A DNA stretch of 42,275 nt from Bacillota bacterium. GTDB lineage: Bacteria; Bacillota; Clostridia; Peptostreptococcales; Anaerovoracaceae. A program made the position numbers and the translations under genes. Shown here piece by piece: positions 24,733 through 34,174 of the stretch (positions are counted from its first letter, which is position 1; each line of letters starts with the position of its first letter). The DNA lies in contig JAFRYI010000004.1 in assembly GCA_017437745.1 (NCBI GenBank), positions 1-42,275 of the forward strand. The letters are read 5' to 3'. Under the pieces are notes generated by a model. That model ran no database searches. It saw only the letters and a program-made list of their open reading frames with translations, and was not told where the DNA came from.

Positions 24733-25527
24733 CTATTTAAGGAACTCCGCGAAGTCCACGGGAACTATTCCGAGCTCCGACAGTCTCTGTTCCACCTGCG
24801 GGAAACTGTACATTATGCCATCCGCGCTGTGCGCGTCGCTGCTCAGCACGAACCTTCCGCCGCGATCCGCTATGTAACGCATCATGTCCTCCGACGGATA
24901 AGGCGAAGTCCTGTATCCTCTGGACATGGCTCCGGTGTTGATCTCGAAAAGTTTTCCGGTCTTAAGCAGCTTGTCGGCCGCTGCCTGCCAGGCTTTGACG
25001 TAGCGCGGATCCGAGCTGTCGAACAGCCTGTCACCTTCGTTGAACTTGGAGACAAGATCGAAGTGCCCTATTATGTCGCAGTCTGTCCTTTCGACCACCT
25101 GCGATACCGCCTCGAAATACGCCCCGCAGAGCGCGTAGATGTCTCCTCCGAAACGTTCGTCCGCCATCTTCTTAAGCAGTTCCGGCTTATAGTCCACGGA
25201 TATGGGCTCGCTCAGATCTCCTATGTAGTGGACAGAACCTATCACGTAATCGTACTGCGCTTCCGGCGCCGGAGCGTAAATGTCCTGCTCTATTCCGCAG
25301 TAGATCTTTATTATTCCGTCGCAGAGCTCCTTGTACTTTTCCACGTCTTCGCGGTACTGCGCGGTGCCTTCCGGACTCATGCAGCAGTCGATGTCGTAAA
25401 GAGCGTAGGAATGCCCGGAGAAGCCCATTGCGGTCATGCCTTTGCCGACCGCGGCCTTCACCATCTCCTCTACGGTATTTCCGCCGTCGCAGTATTTCGT
25501 ATGCATGTGGAAGTCGGAAAGTATCAT
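24733..25527 (-). CDS. hisK: Histidinol-phosphatase, PHP family
   Basis: Removes phosphate from L-histidinol phosphate (the step before HisD). The 264-residue PHP-fold protein has the metal-binding motifs in order: HMHT (7-10), GFSGHS (~37), GIEQD (~79), SVHYIG (~98), GHFDLVSKF (~155) and SSDAHSAD (~236). This is the HisJ/HisK type of Gram-positive bacteria, not the HAD-type HisB N-domain. It is the last his gene, 25 bp after hisIE. A weak A-rich ribosome site precedes the ATG. Confidence 0.92.
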   Translation of the reverse strand: MILSDFHMHTKYCDGGNTVEEMVKAAVGKGMTAMGFSGHSYALYDIDCCMSPEGTAQYREDVEKYKELCDGIIKIYCGIEQDIYAPAPEAQYDYVIGSVHYIGDLSEPISVDYKPELLKKMADERFGGDIYALCGAYFEAVSQVVERTDCDIIGHFDLVSKFNEGDRLFDSSDPRYVKAWQAAADKLLKTGKLFEINTGAMSRGYRTSPYPSEDMMRYIADRGGRFVLSSDAHSADGIMYSFPQVEQRLSELGIVPVDFAEFLK

Positions 25528-25552
25528 CGTTTCTTTATTTTTTCCGGAACCG

Positions 25553-26206
25553 TTACTTTCCGGTCATCTTCTCCTGTTTAACCTTGTGATCTATGACGTG
25601 GCGCGAAGCCAGTTCCTTTCTGATGTCGTCGAGGCTTATCCCCTGCTGCACCATCAGCACCAGAACGTGGTACGCCAGATCCGCTATCTCGTATATGGTC
25701 TCCGGCTTGTCCTCCGCCTTGCCGGCGATTATGACTTCCGTGGATTCCTCGCCTATCTTCTTGAGGATCTTGTCCGTTCCTTTCTGGAAAAGATACGTCG
25801 TGTAACTGCCGTCGGGAAGCTCTGCCTTACGGCCTTCCAGAAGTTTGTAAAGACCGTCCAGCGAGAATTCTTCGGCGTCCCCGCCTTCCCATACCGGATA
25901 TTCGAAGCAGCTCTCCGTTCCGAGATGGCAGGCCGGGCCGTCCGGACGCGCCTTTATTAAAAGGCTGTCCCTGTCGCAGTCCGCCGTTATCGAAACGACG
26001 TGCATGTAGTTGCCGCTGGTCTCCCCTTTGGTCCACAGTTCCTGCCTGGATCTGCTCCAGAACGTCGCAAGACCTGTCTCAACGGTCTTCTTAAGGCTCT
26101 CTTCGTTCATATACGCAAGCATCAGCACCTTTCCGCTTGCGGCATCCGTTACTACCGCAGGCACAAGGCCGTTAGCGTCGAATCTGATCTCACTGATGTC
26201 CGTCAT
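25553..26206 (-). CDS. hisIE: Bifunctional phosphoribosyl-AMP cyclohydrolase / phosphoribosyl-ATP pyrophosphatase
   Basis: Carries out steps 2 and 3 of histidine synthesis in one 217-residue protein. The HisI part (1-~115) has [29 protein letters not shown] and the metal site DCDRDSLL with the downstream CHLGTESCF. The HisE part (~118-205) has [20 protein letters not shown]. The fusion is common. The ATG overlaps the hisF stop by 4 bp and AAGGAG lies 6-7 bases upstream. Confidence 0.97.
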   Translation of the reverse strand: MTDISEIRFDANGLVPAVVTDAASGKVLMLAYMNEESLKKTVETGLATFWSRSRQELWTKGETSGNYMHVVSITADCDRDSLLIKARPDGPACHLGTESCFEYPVWEGGDAEEFSLDGLYKLLEGRKAELPDGSYTTYLFQKGTDKILKKIGEESTEVIIAGKAEDKPETIYEIADLAYHVLVLMVQQGISLDDIRKELASRHVIDHKVKQEKMTGK

Positions 26207-26967
26207 TTCGTTCTCCTTACTTCTATTCCTTCGTCCGCAAGGACGCTCTTAAGATCTTCTATGCTTACCTCGCCGTAGTGGAATATGGAGGCAGCAAGCC
26301 CCGCGTCCACGAAAGGCAGAGTTCTGAACAGTTCCGTAAAGTGCCGGATGTTTCCCGCGCCGCCGGAAGCTATGACCGGTATCTTAAGGTCCGAGCACAG
26401 GTCGCTCAGCATCTTAAGGTCGAACCCGTTCTTTACGCCGTCGGTGTCTATGGAATTCAGCACCAGCTCGCCGGCGCCCAGCTCCTGACCGCGCTTTATC
26501 CATTCAGCCGCATCCAGACCGGTGTCTTCCCTGCCTCCGCGCACGAAAACATGGTAGCCTTCTCCGACCCTCGCAACGTCCGCGGACAGGACCACGCACT
26601 GGCTTCCGTAGCGCTTGGCCGCCTCGTAGATCAGGTCCGGGTCCCTTACAGCCCCGGAGTTTACGCTCACCTTGTCCGCTCCGCATTTAAGCACTCTGTC
26701 GAAATCGTCCAGAGTATTGATCGCGCCGCCTACGGTAAGCGGTATGAACACCTTGGAAGCTACCTCCGTAAGGACCTCCGTGAACAGCTGCCTTCCCTCC
26801 GCCGACGCTGTAATGTCGTAGAACACCAGCTCGTCCGCGCCGCAGGCAGAATAGAAGCTGCCCAGCACCACCGGGGAGGCAACGTCCGCCAGGCCTTTGA
26901 AGTTCTTACCCTTTACTACCCTGCCGTTCTTTACGTCCAAACATGGAATTATGCGTTTAGCTATCAT
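26203..26967 (-). CDS. hisF: Imidazole glycerol phosphate synthase, cyclase subunit
   Basis: HisF takes ammonia from HisH and converts PRFAR to imidazole glycerol phosphate and AICAR. The 254-residue TIM barrel shows both catalytic aspartates: [13 protein letters not shown] (D11) and [13 protein letters not shown] (~D130). The phosphate-binding GGA loops ([20 protein letters not shown]) are also present. The start overlaps the hisA stop by 4 bp, with GGAGG upstream. Confidence 0.98.
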   Translation of the reverse strand: MIAKRIIPCLDVKNGRVVKGKNFKGLADVASPVVLGSFYSACGADELVFYDITASAEGRQLFTEVLTEVASKVFIPLTVGGAINTLDDFDRVLKCGADKVSVNSGAVRDPDLIYEAAKRYGSQCVVLSADVARVGEGYHVFVRGGREDTGLDAAEWIKRGQELGAGELVLNSIDTDGVKNGFDLKMLSDLCSDLKIPVIASGGAGNIRHFTELFRTLPFVDAGLAASIFHYGEVSIEDLKSVLADEGIEVRRTK

Positions 26968-27674
26968 CGGTCCTCCAGGATCTTCTTAAGATCTATGGCT
27001 CCGGTATAATATGCCTTGCCGATTATGGCTCCGTAGAGCCCTGCTTCGCGGAGCGCCTTTACGTCCTCCTCCGAGGACACGCCGCCGGAAGCGACTATGT
27101 TCAGTTTAAGAGCCTTGCTCATCTTTTTGTAAAGCGCGACGTTCGTGCCCTTCATTGCTCCGTCGCGGGAAATGTCGGTGCATACGATGGTCGAAACCCC
27201 TCTGTCCTGAAGCTGACGGCAGAAATCCATGGCCTTAAGATCGGAGTTTTCGGTCCAGCCTTTGATAGCGACATAATTATTTTTTATGTCTACTCCTACG
27301 GCTACGCGTTCTCCGAAGCGTTTTACAGCCTCGTCCAGCAGCTGAGGATCCTTTACGGCCGCGGTTCCGAGCACTACTCGGCTAACTCCGGCATCCAGGT
27401 ACTTTTCGATCACTGCCATGCTGCGTATTCCGCCGCCCACCTCTGCCTTAAGACCGCATTTTTCGATTATTCCGGTTATCACGGGCAGGTTCGGTGTCTC
27501 GCCGCTCCTTGCGCCCTCCAGATCCACGATGTGGACCCACTCGGCCCCGCACCGCGCGAACTCCAGGCCTATCTCTTCCGGCCTTTCGCTGTATACCGTA
27601 AGCTTGTCGTAGTCGCCTTTAAGCAGACGCACGGCTTTACCTTCGTAAATGTCTATCGCTGGCAGTATTATCAT
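26964..27674 (-). CDS. hisA: Phosphoribosyl-ProFAR isomerase
   Basis: HisA isomerises ProFAR to PRFAR, step 4. The 236-residue TIM barrel has PAIDIYEGKAVRLLKGDY (D8), VGGGIRS, and CTDISRDGAMKGTN (second catalytic Asp). It precedes hisF with a 4-bp overlap and follows hisH after 42 bp. The ribosome site is weak (AAAGGA, rather far). Distinguished from HisF by the KGDYDK and RDG motifs. Confidence 0.98.
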   Translation of the reverse strand: MIILPAIDIYEGKAVRLLKGDYDKLTVYSERPEEIGLEFARCGAEWVHIVDLEGARSGETPNLPVITGIIEKCGLKAEVGGGIRSMAVIEKYLDAGVSRVVLGTAAVKDPQLLDEAVKRFGERVAVGVDIKNNYVAIKGWTENSDLKAMDFCRQLQDRGVSTIVCTDISRDGAMKGTNVALYKKMSKALKLNIVASGGVSSEEDVKALREAGLYGAIIGKAYYTGAIDLKKILEDR

Positions 27675-27716
27675 TCGTTCGTTGATCCTTTAATCGTTCC
27701 GGCTGTCAGGAGCCGG

Positions 27717-28349
27717 TTAAACGTTCTCACGTTCGCGAGTCTGCAGTTCGCAGAAACGCTTCAGGACCGCAAGTCCCGCGTCTCCGCTCTTCTCCGGGTG
27801 GAACTGACATCCGTACACGTTATCTTTTCGTACAGAGGCTGTTACCGGAGCGCCGTATTCCGTTACGGCAGACACGTATTCCGCGGGAGCGTCGCAGTAG
27901 TAGGAATGCACGAAGTACATGTACGCACCTTCCGGAGTACCGTCGAATATGGGAGACTCTCCTGTAAATTCGAGCTTGTTCCAGCCCATCTGCGGTATCT
28001 TCAGACCTTCGGGTATTATTTCCGCTATAGGCCTTACAACGCCCGGGATCAGTCCCAGACCTTCGTACTCGCCGAACTCCAGGCTCTTGTCCAGAAGCAG
28101 CTGCATGCCCAGGCAAATTCCAAGCAGAGGCTTGCCTCCGGCAGCCTGCTCCTTTACAAGTTCCCAGAGCCCGCTCTCCTTAAGCTTCGCGGCAGCGTCG
28201 CGGAAAGCCCCTACGCCCGGAAGAACAAGACGGTCCGCCGCCTTTATCACTTCCGGATCGGAGGTAAGCACCGCTTCCGCGCCCACTGCTTTAAACGAGC
28301 AGGCCAGAGAGAACAGGTTCCCTACTCCGTAATCTATTATCGCAGTCAT
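27717..28349 (-). CDS. hisH: Imidazole glycerol phosphate synthase, glutaminase subunit
   Basis: HisH hydrolyses glutamine and channels ammonia to HisF. The 210-residue class-I amidotransferase shows the oxyanion strand IDYGVGN, the nucleophile in [17 protein letters not shown], and the His/Glu pair in CQFHPEKSG. The start overlaps the hisB stop by 4 bp. AAGGGGA lies 5 bases before the ATG. Confidence 0.98.
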   Translation of the reverse strand: MTAIIDYGVGNLFSLACSFKAVGAEAVLTSDPEVIKAADRLVLPGVGAFRDAAAKLKESGLWELVKEQAAGGKPLLGICLGMQLLLDKSLEFGEYEGLGLIPGVVRPIAEIIPEGLKIPQMGWNKLEFTGESPIFDGTPEGAYMYFVHSYYCDAPAEYVSAVTEYGAPVTASVRKDNVYGCQFHPEKSGDAGLAVLKRFCELQTRERENV

Positions 28350-28933
28350 AGCGTCCCCTTGGTCGACGGGATCTCGCCCGCAAGCTCCGGATCTATGCTT
28401 ACGGCTGTTCTGAGTGACCTTGCGACGGATTTGAACTGGCCTTCTATTATGTGGTGCGAATTCCTTCCGTCCAGCTGCTTTATGTGCAGCGTCATCTTTG
28501 CGGTCCTTGCGAACGCCGCCCAGAACTCCTCGGCGAGCTCCGTATCGAAGTCCCCTACTTTTCTGGCGCGTATCTTAGCGTCGTAGGACAGGAAAGCTCT
28601 TCCGGAAAGATCGACTGCGCTGAGGATAAGCGCCTCGTCCATCGGAAGAACGCAGTCGCCGTAGCGTCTTATGCCTTCCTTGCCGCCGAGAGCCTTAAAG
28701 AAAGCCTCTCCCAGACATATGCCTATGTCTTCCACGGTGTGGTGATCGTCCACGTTCAGGTCGCCGCTGCATTTTATGCTAAGGTCGAACCTGCCGTGCC
28801 TGGCGAACAGATCCAGCATGTGATCCAGGAAACCTACGCCGCTGGCTATGTCAGACTTTCCTTTGCCGTCCAGATCCAGGAAGAGCGATATCTCCGTCTC
28901 CTTGGTCTTTCTGTTTATCTCCGCTGTTCTCAT
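28346..28933 (-). CDS. hisB: Imidazoleglycerol-phosphate dehydratase (monofunctional)
   Basis: Dehydrates imidazole glycerol phosphate to imidazole acetol phosphate. At 195 residues it is the single-domain form. The Mn-binding repeats are clear: [13 protein letters not shown] and [16 protein letters not shown], plus the second half ([19 protein letters not shown]). GGAGG lies 6 bases upstream. The ATG overlaps the hisC stop by 4 bp. The phosphatase activity is supplied by the separate PHP protein downstream. Confidence 0.98.
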   Translation of the reverse strand: MRTAEINRKTKETEISLFLDLDGKGKSDIASGVGFLDHMLDLFARHGRFDLSIKCSGDLNVDDHHTVEDIGICLGEAFFKALGGKEGIRRYGDCVLPMDEALILSAVDLSGRAFLSYDAKIRARKVGDFDTELAEEFWAAFARTAKMTLHIKQLDGRNSHHIIEGQFKSVARSLRTAVSIDPELAGEIPSTKGTL

Positions 28934-30015
28934 CTTGTACCTCCGCCGGCGTTTTCCTCAACGAGTATTTCCGCCAATGCCTTTATAAGTTTCTCCATCT
29001 GCGATCTGCTTCCTATCGAGATCCTCAGATAGTCGTCTATCCTTTCGGCACCGAAGTGCCTTACCAGTATCTTTCTTTCGGCAAGCTTTTTATAAAGCTT
29101 CGTGCCGCTCATCCGAGGATGCCTGGCAAACAGGAAGTTGGCTTTTGAATCCGTCAGTTCGAAACCCAGTCCGCGCAGCGCCTTGACCGTATACTCCCTG
29201 TTAGTTATTATATCCGCGATGCAGTTCTTCGTATAGTCCCCGTCCAGCAGAGTCCCTATCCCGAGTGCCTGAGTGTAGGAATTGACGTTATACGGGTTTA
29301 TCGAATACTTGATGGTATTCATGTCGCTTATGAGCGCCTTGTTTCCTATCGCGAAACCCAGCCTGGCTCCCGCCATGGAGCGGGACTTGGAGAAAGTCAT
29401 TATAACCAGCAGATTGCCGTACTTCCTGGTCAGCGGTACGCAGCTCTGCGCCCCGAAGTCCGCGTAGGCTTCGTCCACGACTACTATGTCGTCCGGTTTA
29501 GCGGCTGCTATCTTCTCTATCTCCGAAGGCGGAAGAGCGATGCCCGTAGGAGCGTTGGGATTAGCTATGTAGGCCGTACCCTTTCTGTTTATGTAATCAT
29601 CGACGTTAAGACTGAAGTCATCCGCCAGCGGGATCCTGACTTGAGGGACCCTGTTCAGAGACGCGAATACGGTATAGAACCCGTAGGTTATGTCCGGGAA
29701 GAGCGCCGGTCTGCCGTCGTCGCAGAACGCCATGAAAGCGAAGTTCAGAAGCTCGTCAGAACCGTTGCCGGCAAGCACCTGGTCCCGCTCCGCGCCCACG
29801 GTCTTCGCGAACACTTCGCAAAGTTCGTTCGCGTCGGGATCGCTGTAAAGATTATAAGATCTGGCGTGCCCGCCTGCGTAGAACAGCGCCGCTTCAGACG
29901 GCGGAAACGGTGATTCGTTGGTGTTGAGTTTTACGACTCCCGAAGGATCCGCGGGCTGCTCGCCCGGTACGTAAGGTACTAGTTCAGAATACCTTTTACT
30001 TAAAAACCTGCTCAT
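28930..30015 (-). CDS. hisC: Histidinol-phosphate aminotransferase
   Basis: PLP enzyme moving the amino group from glutamate to imidazole acetol phosphate. The 361 residues have the fold-I marks: [11 protein letters not shown] (~28), [28 protein letters not shown] and the PLP lysine in [16 protein letters not shown]. The distal Arg region is [15 protein letters not shown] is well placed before the ATG. It follows hisD after a 43-bp gap. Confidence 0.96.
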   Translation of the reverse strand: MSRFLSKRYSELVPYVPGEQPADPSGVVKLNTNESPFPPSEAALFYAGGHARSYNLYSDPDANELCEVFAKTVGAERDQVLAGNGSDELLNFAFMAFCDDGRPALFPDITYGFYTVFASLNRVPQVRIPLADDFSLNVDDYINRKGTAYIANPNAPTGIALPPSEIEKIAAAKPDDIVVVDEAYADFGAQSCVPLTRKYGNLLVIMTFSKSRSMAGARLGFAIGNKALISDMNTIKYSINPYNVNSYTQALGIGTLLDGDYTKNCIADIITNREYTVKALRGLGFELTDSKANFLFARHPRMSGTKLYKKLAERKILVRHFGAERIDDYLRISIGSRSQMEKLIKALAEILVEENAGGGTR

Positions 30016-30058
30016 TATCGCTCCGTTAATGAATGATACTTTCTTACTATACGCGTGA

Positions 30059-31345
30059 TCATCCGATCTGTTCCATGTCTTCCGTTCTGATCAGCGCGCT
30101 CCTTGCGTGCGCCCTTAAGCCTTCCTTTTCAGCGAAGATCGCAATGTCCTTCGCCGCGGCGGCCAGAGCGTCCTTCGTATAGTAAGTAAACTGCGTCTTC
30201 TTTATGAAATCGTCCACGGACAGCGGGCTGGAGAACTTTGCGCTGCCGCTTGTGGGAAGCGTGTGGTTCGGTCCCGCGTAGTAGTCTCCTACTGCCTCCG
30301 GACAGTTCCTGCCCAGGAATACGGATCCGGCGTGCTTTATCCTGTCAAGATATCCGAACGGCTCGTCCACGCAGAGCTCCAGATGTTCCGGAGCTATCTC
30401 GTTGGCTATGTCGATCGCGGCGTCTATGCTGTCCGCCACGATTATCTTCCCGTTGTCGTCTATGGACGCGCGCGCTATCTCTTCTCTCGGAAGCAGTTTG
30501 ATCTGTCTTTCGATCTCAGCCTGCACGGACTTCGCGAGCTCCGCGGAATCCGTGACCAGTACCGCGGAAGCGTTAGTGTCGTGCTCCGCCTGAGAAAGCA
30601 TGTCCGCCGCTATGTACTTCGCGCTGGATCTGCTGTCCGCCACGCAGAGTATCTCACTGGGACCGGCTATCATGTCGATCGATACCGTTCCGAACACCTG
30701 CCGCTTGGCTTCCGCCACAAGCGCGCCGCCCGGACCGACTATCTTATCTACTTTGGGGATGCTTTCCGTTCCGTAAGCGAGAGCCGCTATGGCCTGCGCG
30801 CCTCCGCATTTGAAGATGCGTGTAACGCCTGCCGCGCGCGCTGCCGCAAGGACCGCGGGATTGATCCTACCGCTGCGTTCGGGCGCCGTTACCATGATGA
30901 CCTCCGGCACACCGGCTATCCTGGCAGGTATCGCGTCCATCAGCACGGTGGACGACAGCGGAGCCTTGCCGCCCGGAACGTATAGTCCGGCCTTATCCAC
31001 CGGAGTTATCTTCTGCCCTATGATCCTGCCGTTGTCCTCTATCCTGAAGCCTTGGCGGACCTGCATGGAATGGAACTTCCTTATGTTTGCCGCGGACCTT
31101 TCGAGAACTTCCAGGAATTCCGGGCCGACTTCGCTGACGGCCTCATCGATCTCTTCCGGTGTCACTTCGAGGCTGCTCAGCTTTGCCTTGTCGAACTTCT
31201 CCGCGTATCTGTAAAGAGCTGCGTCGCCGTTTTTACGTACGTCGGCTATTATCTCCGCTACCGTTTCTTCCACTCCGGTCTTTATGTCAGCTCTGGCGAA
31301 GATCTCCGAGTTCGGGACCTCGCCGTATCTGAGTATCCTAATCAT
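30059..31345 (-). CDS. hisD: Histidinol dehydrogenase
   Basis: Oxidises histidinol to histidine in two NAD-linked steps with a zinc ion. The product is 428 residues from the ATG at 31345, chosen because GGAAGG lies just upstream and because a longer in-frame start (31375) would sit well inside hisG. Motifs: YVPGGKAPLSSTVLM (~120), FKCGGAQAIAALAYGT, KIVGPGG, IAGPSEI, the HisD block QAEHDTNASAVLVT and EHLELCVDEP. The start overlaps the hisZG stop by 8 bp. Confidence 0.97.
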   Translation of the reverse strand: MIRILRYGEVPNSEIFARADIKTGVEETVAEIIADVRKNGDAALYRYAEKFDKAKLSSLEVTPEEIDEAVSEVGPEFLEVLERSAANIRKFHSMQVRQGFRIEDNGRIIGQKITPVDKAGLYVPGGKAPLSSTVLMDAIPARIAGVPEVIMVTAPERSGRINPAVLAAARAAGVTRIFKCGGAQAIAALAYGTESIPKVDKIVGPGGALVAEAKRQVFGTVSIDMIAGPSEILCVADSRSSAKYIAADMLSQAEHDTNASAVLVTDSAELAKSVQAEIERQIKLLPREEIARASIDDNGKIIVADSIDAAIDIANEIAPEHLELCVDEPFGYLDRIKHAGSVFLGRNCPEAVGDYYAGPNHTLPTSGSAKFSSPLSVDDFIKKTQFTYYTKDALAAAAKDIAIFAEKEGLRAHARSALIRTEDMEQIG

Positions 31346-32900
31346 TTTCGACCTGCCTTCCCAGCGCATCGGCAAGTGCTGCCACCGCGCCGGACTTGAA
31401 CTCGTACGACGCCTTGTTTGCTATGAGCCTTGCGCTGATGTCCGCTATCTTCTCGCGTTCCTTAAGGCCGTTCTCCTTAAGCGTAGTGCCTGTCTCGACT
31501 ATGTCCACGATCACGTCCGACAGCCCCAGAAGAGGCGCAAGCTCTATTGATCCGTTAAGCTTGATTATGTCTATGTCCCTGCCCTGCGAAGCGTAGTACT
31601 TCGCGGCGATGTTCTCGAACTTGGTAGCAACGGTAAGCGGCTTTCCCGGCTCGTCTGTAAAATCCGCCTTCGCGGCGACGGCGACCCTGCATTTTCCGGT
31701 CTTAAGATCCAGAAGCTCGTAGACGGCCGGATCGTACTCCATTAGGATGTCCTTGCCGCAGACACCCAGGTCCGCTGCGCCCCTTTCAACGTACGCCGCA
31801 ACGTCGGAAGGCTTCACCCAGAAGTAGCTGACGCCCTTCTGCGCGTTTTCGAATATTAGCTTTCTGCTGCCGGACACCGCCTCCGGGCACTCGTAACCGG
31901 CGGCTGCCATCATTGCGTAGACCTTTTCACCGAGCCTGCCCTTGGGAAGAGCTACCCTGAGCGTGGAAGCTGCCGCAGAGTTCCCTGAAAGCCCGGGCGT
32001 GTCTTCCGTACGTTCCAGAGCGTCAAGGTAGACCGCGAAACCTATTGCTCCGCAGTCCTTGCCCATGCGCGCGGCGAGCTCGTCGTATCGTCCGCCGGAG
32101 AGGACCTCCTTCGGTACTCCGCTTACGTATCCCTTGAACACTATTCCGCTGTAATACTTTGTAGTGCATCCGGCTGAAAGATCCACGCGAAGACCTTTGG
32201 AAAGACCGCGCTTCTTAAGCTTGGCGCACAGAGCCTTAAGCTGCTCCGTCTCTTCTGTTACGGCGCCCGCGGCCTCTATCTCCGCGAAAACTTCCTCTGG
32301 ACTTCCGCAGATCAGCGCAAGTCTGATGATCCCGTCCAGAGCGTCTCCGCCCTGCGATGACGCGAAAGCCTTAAGTCCGGACAGGTTCTTATCCTCTATA
32401 AGCTTAAGCAGTTCGGCCTTTTTGTCCGGTATCAGCCCCAGAGCGTCAACGGCTCCGGTTATAATGTCCGGCTGCGAGATGCTCAGCACATAGTCATCCG
32501 ATATCTCAGAAAGGCTCTTTGACGCCAGCTCCAGGACTTCAAGCACGCTGGCGCTGTCTATGCCGCCTATGCACTCCAGACCGCACTGAGTCATTTCCTT
32601 GTAGCTGCCGTTGGACGGTCTGTATATGGTCTCGTCGTAGAACAGCTTTTCAGTCTCTCCGGGCGCGGGATCGGTGCCACGCAGTATTGAAAGCGTAACA
32701 TCCGGGCGAAGAGCCTTGAGAGATCCGCCGATATCCGTAAAACATATTATGTCTTCCGACACAAGGAAGTCCTTATATGCGGAATACAGATCGTAATCCT
32801 CGAATTTGCTCATCCGGAAACGTCTGTAACCCGCGGACGAAAACAGCTCGCGAAGCTTGAATATCAGCTTTTCCTGCGATGTAAGGATGCTCTCGTTCAT
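31338..32900 (-). CDS. hisZ-hisG: HisZ-HisG fusion: ATP phosphoribosyltransferase regulatory and catalytic subunits in one chain
   Basis: ATP-PRT commits PRPP and ATP to histidine and is inhibited by histidine. Short-form HisG normally needs a separate HisZ. Here one 520-residue frame holds both. Residues 1-~297 are HisZ (class-II synthetase-like): RFRMSKFEDYDLYS, RPDVTLSILRG, ECIGG, then GIVFKGYV and SGGRYDELAARMG. A short linker (~298-313, rich in Ser, Ala and Gly) follows. Residues 314-520 are short-form HisG: LRVALPKGRLGEKVY, VERGAADLGVCGKDIL, and the PRPP-binding stretch SDVIVDIVETGTTLKENGL. The linker has no Met or ribosome site, so the fusion looks obligatory. The start is the ATG at 32900 with GGAGG upstream, overlapping yerC by 4 bp. 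An in-frame extension to 33092 runs through yerC and is rejected. Confidence 0.93.
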   Translation of the reverse strand: MNESILTSQEKLIFKLRELFSSAGYRRFRMSKFEDYDLYSAYKDFLVSEDIICFTDIGGSLKALRPDVTLSILRGTDPAPGETEKLFYDETIYRPSNGSYKEMTQCGLECIGGIDSASVLEVLELASKSLSEISDDYVLSISQPDIITGAVDALGLIPDKKAELLKLIEDKNLSGLKAFASSQGGDALDGIIRLALICGSPEEVFAEIEAAGAVTEETEQLKALCAKLKKRGLSKGLRVDLSAGCTTKYYSGIVFKGYVSGVPKEVLSGGRYDELAARMGKDCGAIGFAVYLDALERTEDTPGLSGNSAAASTLRVALPKGRLGEKVYAMMAAAGYECPEAVSGSRKLIFENAQKGVSYFWVKPSDVAAYVERGAADLGVCGKDILMEYDPAVYELLDLKTGKCRVAVAAKADFTDEPGKPLTVATKFENIAAKYYASQGRDIDIIKLNGSIELAPLLGLSDVIVDIVETGTTLKENGLKEREKIADISARLIANKASYEFKSGAVAALADALGRQVEND

Positions 32901-33187
32901 TTCTTTTCCTCCAGACGTTCCAGTACCTTGCCGTATCCGCCGGTACCGTAATCCAGGCAGCGCTTTACCCTGCTTATCGTAGCGGAACTGACACTGGTGA
33001 GCTCCGAGACTTTCTGGTAGCTGCTGCCTTTGCTGAGCAGCGCGGCCACCTGCAGCCTCTGCGTCATGTCCTTTATCTCCTTGACAGTGCAAAGATCCTC
33101 GAACAGTTCGTAGAATTCGTCTACGTTCTTAAGCGTCATGAACGCCTCGAAGAGTCTGTCTGTTTCTTTGTTTCTGAGCTTGCTCAT
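32897..33187 (-). CDS. yerC: YerC/TrpR-family regulator, likely repressor of the his operon
   Basis: A 96-residue all-helical DNA-binding protein of the YerC/YecD branch of the TrpR superfamily. The helix-turn-helix is LLSKGSSYQKVSELTSVSSATISRVKRCL (~49-77). The N-terminal helices (LFEAFMTLKNVDEFYELFEDL) form the dimer core. AAGGAG is 7 bases before the ATG. It is the first gene of the his operon and overlaps hisZG by 4 bp, so it is co-expressed with its presumed targets. Comparative work has linked this family to his genes in Gram-positives (from memory). Histidine as co-repressor is inference. Confidence 0.9.
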   Translation of the reverse strand: MSKLRNKETDRLFEAFMTLKNVDEFYELFEDLCTVKEIKDMTQRLQVAALLSKGSSYQKVSELTSVSSATISRVKRCLDYGTGGYGKVLERLEEKK

Positions 33188-33224
33188 GTTGATGCTCCTT
33201 CCGGTAACACTTTAATGATACAGA

Positions 33225-33253
33225 ATGATAGCACATTAGCGCGCTAAAGTAAA
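33225..33253 (-). promoter_or_regulatory. his operon promoter with palindromic operator in its spacer
   Basis: On the minus strand TTTACT (-35, 33253-33248) is followed after 17 bases by TATCAT (33230-33225), which is preceded by TGC as an extended -10. The spacer contains the perfect palindrome TTAGCGCGCTAA (33236-33247), abutting the -35. A protein bound there would block polymerase. The predicted start point (~33218) leaves a leader of only ~30 bases before yerC, too short for a T-box or attenuator. Confidence 0.7.
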
Positions 33254-33285
33254 GAAGTATTTTCCAATGATGTTTTGCAGCAATG

Positions 33286-33311
33286 AAAAAGCCCCCGGAG
33301 ATCCTCCGGGG
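33286..33311 (-). terminator. Terminator after nadK
   Basis: CCCCGGAG / CTCCGGGG form an 8-bp stem with a 3-base loop (33293-33311), followed on the minus strand by GCTTTTT. It separates nadK from the his operon promoter. Confidence 0.85.
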
Positions 33312-33343
33312 AACTTGTATTCAACTTATATTCAGCCCTGATC

Positions 33344-34135
33344 TTACAGGAACTTGGACTCCACTTTGGCCCAGAACTCGTAGTCCTGTTTGCGGACTAC
33401 GTGGATGCGTTTTTCGCTCAGGGAGAACTTCATTCCGGTTATATGCCCTGCGTCTACCTCCATGCCGTCGGCGTACACGCCAAGATCGAAACTGTCTTCC
33501 ATGGGCGCTATGGTGATGCTGGAAGTCGGCGGGAACATCATGCTGGACGTGAAGGACCGCAGCGCTTTGCTGTTTATCGGCGCCATAGGCGTCAGCTGTA
33601 TGGATTCCAGTCTGGGGTCTACTATGGCTCCGCCGAGCGAGTAGCTGTATGCCGTGCTGCCCGCGCAGGACGCTACTATGAAACCGTCCCCGAAGAAACG
33701 CTCCACCAGTTTGTCCTCTATCGTTACGCTGAGCCTTGCGACCTTGGCGCCCTTGTCCCTTACCGTAAAGTCGTTTATGGCCAGGACTTCCTTCTCTCCC
33801 TTGGACGAGGATATCTGCGCCTTCAGGAGCCTGTAGGGCTGGAGCGTAAAACCTTCTCCGGAGCAGAACTGTTTGAACAGGTCCATGTCCTCCGGCAGCA
33901 GTTCCTGGAAAAATCCAAGATGCCCGGTGTTTATTCCCAGTATGGGCGCTTCGGGGAAGCCCCAGGACTCCAGACCGTGCAGGAATGCTCCGTCGCCTCC
34001 GAATACCAGCACCATGTCAGCGCCGGAAGGATCGTCCCTGGACACCTCGAAACCGTCCCCCAGCTGCGCGATCATGCTGTCCGCTGTCCTGCGGGCAAGA
34101 TCCGAAAAGTTTTCGATGATGAATAGTTTTCTCAT
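33344..34135 (-). CDS. nadK: NAD kinase
   Basis: Phosphorylates NAD+ to NADP+. The 263 residues show the family marks: FGGDGAFLHG (45-54, the GGDG loop), LGINTGHLGFF (~67), NDFTVRD (~124, equivalent to the NE/D motif), GFIVASCAGSTAYSYSLGGAIV (the TPTGSTAY-like catalytic loop, with AGSTAYS) and PMAPINSKALRS. AAGG lies ~8 bases before the ATG. It follows the MerR gene after 39 bp and is probably co-transcribed with it. The trp-like his promoter begins just past its terminator. Confidence 0.96.
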   Translation of the reverse strand: MRKLFIIENFSDLARRTADSMIAQLGDGFEVSRDDPSGADMVLVFGGDGAFLHGLESWGFPEAPILGINTGHLGFFQELLPEDMDLFKQFCSGEGFTLQPYRLLKAQISSSKGEKEVLAINDFTVRDKGAKVARLSVTIEDKLVERFFGDGFIVASCAGSTAYSYSLGGAIVDPRLESIQLTPMAPINSKALRSFTSSMMFPPTSSITIAPMEDSFDLGVYADGMEVDAGHITGMKFSLSEKRIHVVRKQDYEFWAKVESKFL

Positions 34136-34174
34136 GATGAATACCTTATGATATGCCGCTTACGTCCGCTGCCT

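Noticed and set aside
31346-31375. Ten-codon extension of hisD
   Set aside because: It lies within the 3' end of hisG and upstream of the GGAAGG ribosome site. HisD homology starts at 31345.
32901-33092. N-terminal extension of hisZG by 64 codons
   Set aside because: It runs out of frame through yerC, the residues look random, and GGAGG sits just before the ATG at 32900, which aligns with HisZ starts.
33188-33224. T-box, riboswitch or attenuator ahead of the his operon
   Set aside because: The leader from the predicted start to yerC is only ~30 bases, with no stem-loop or His-rich leader peptide.
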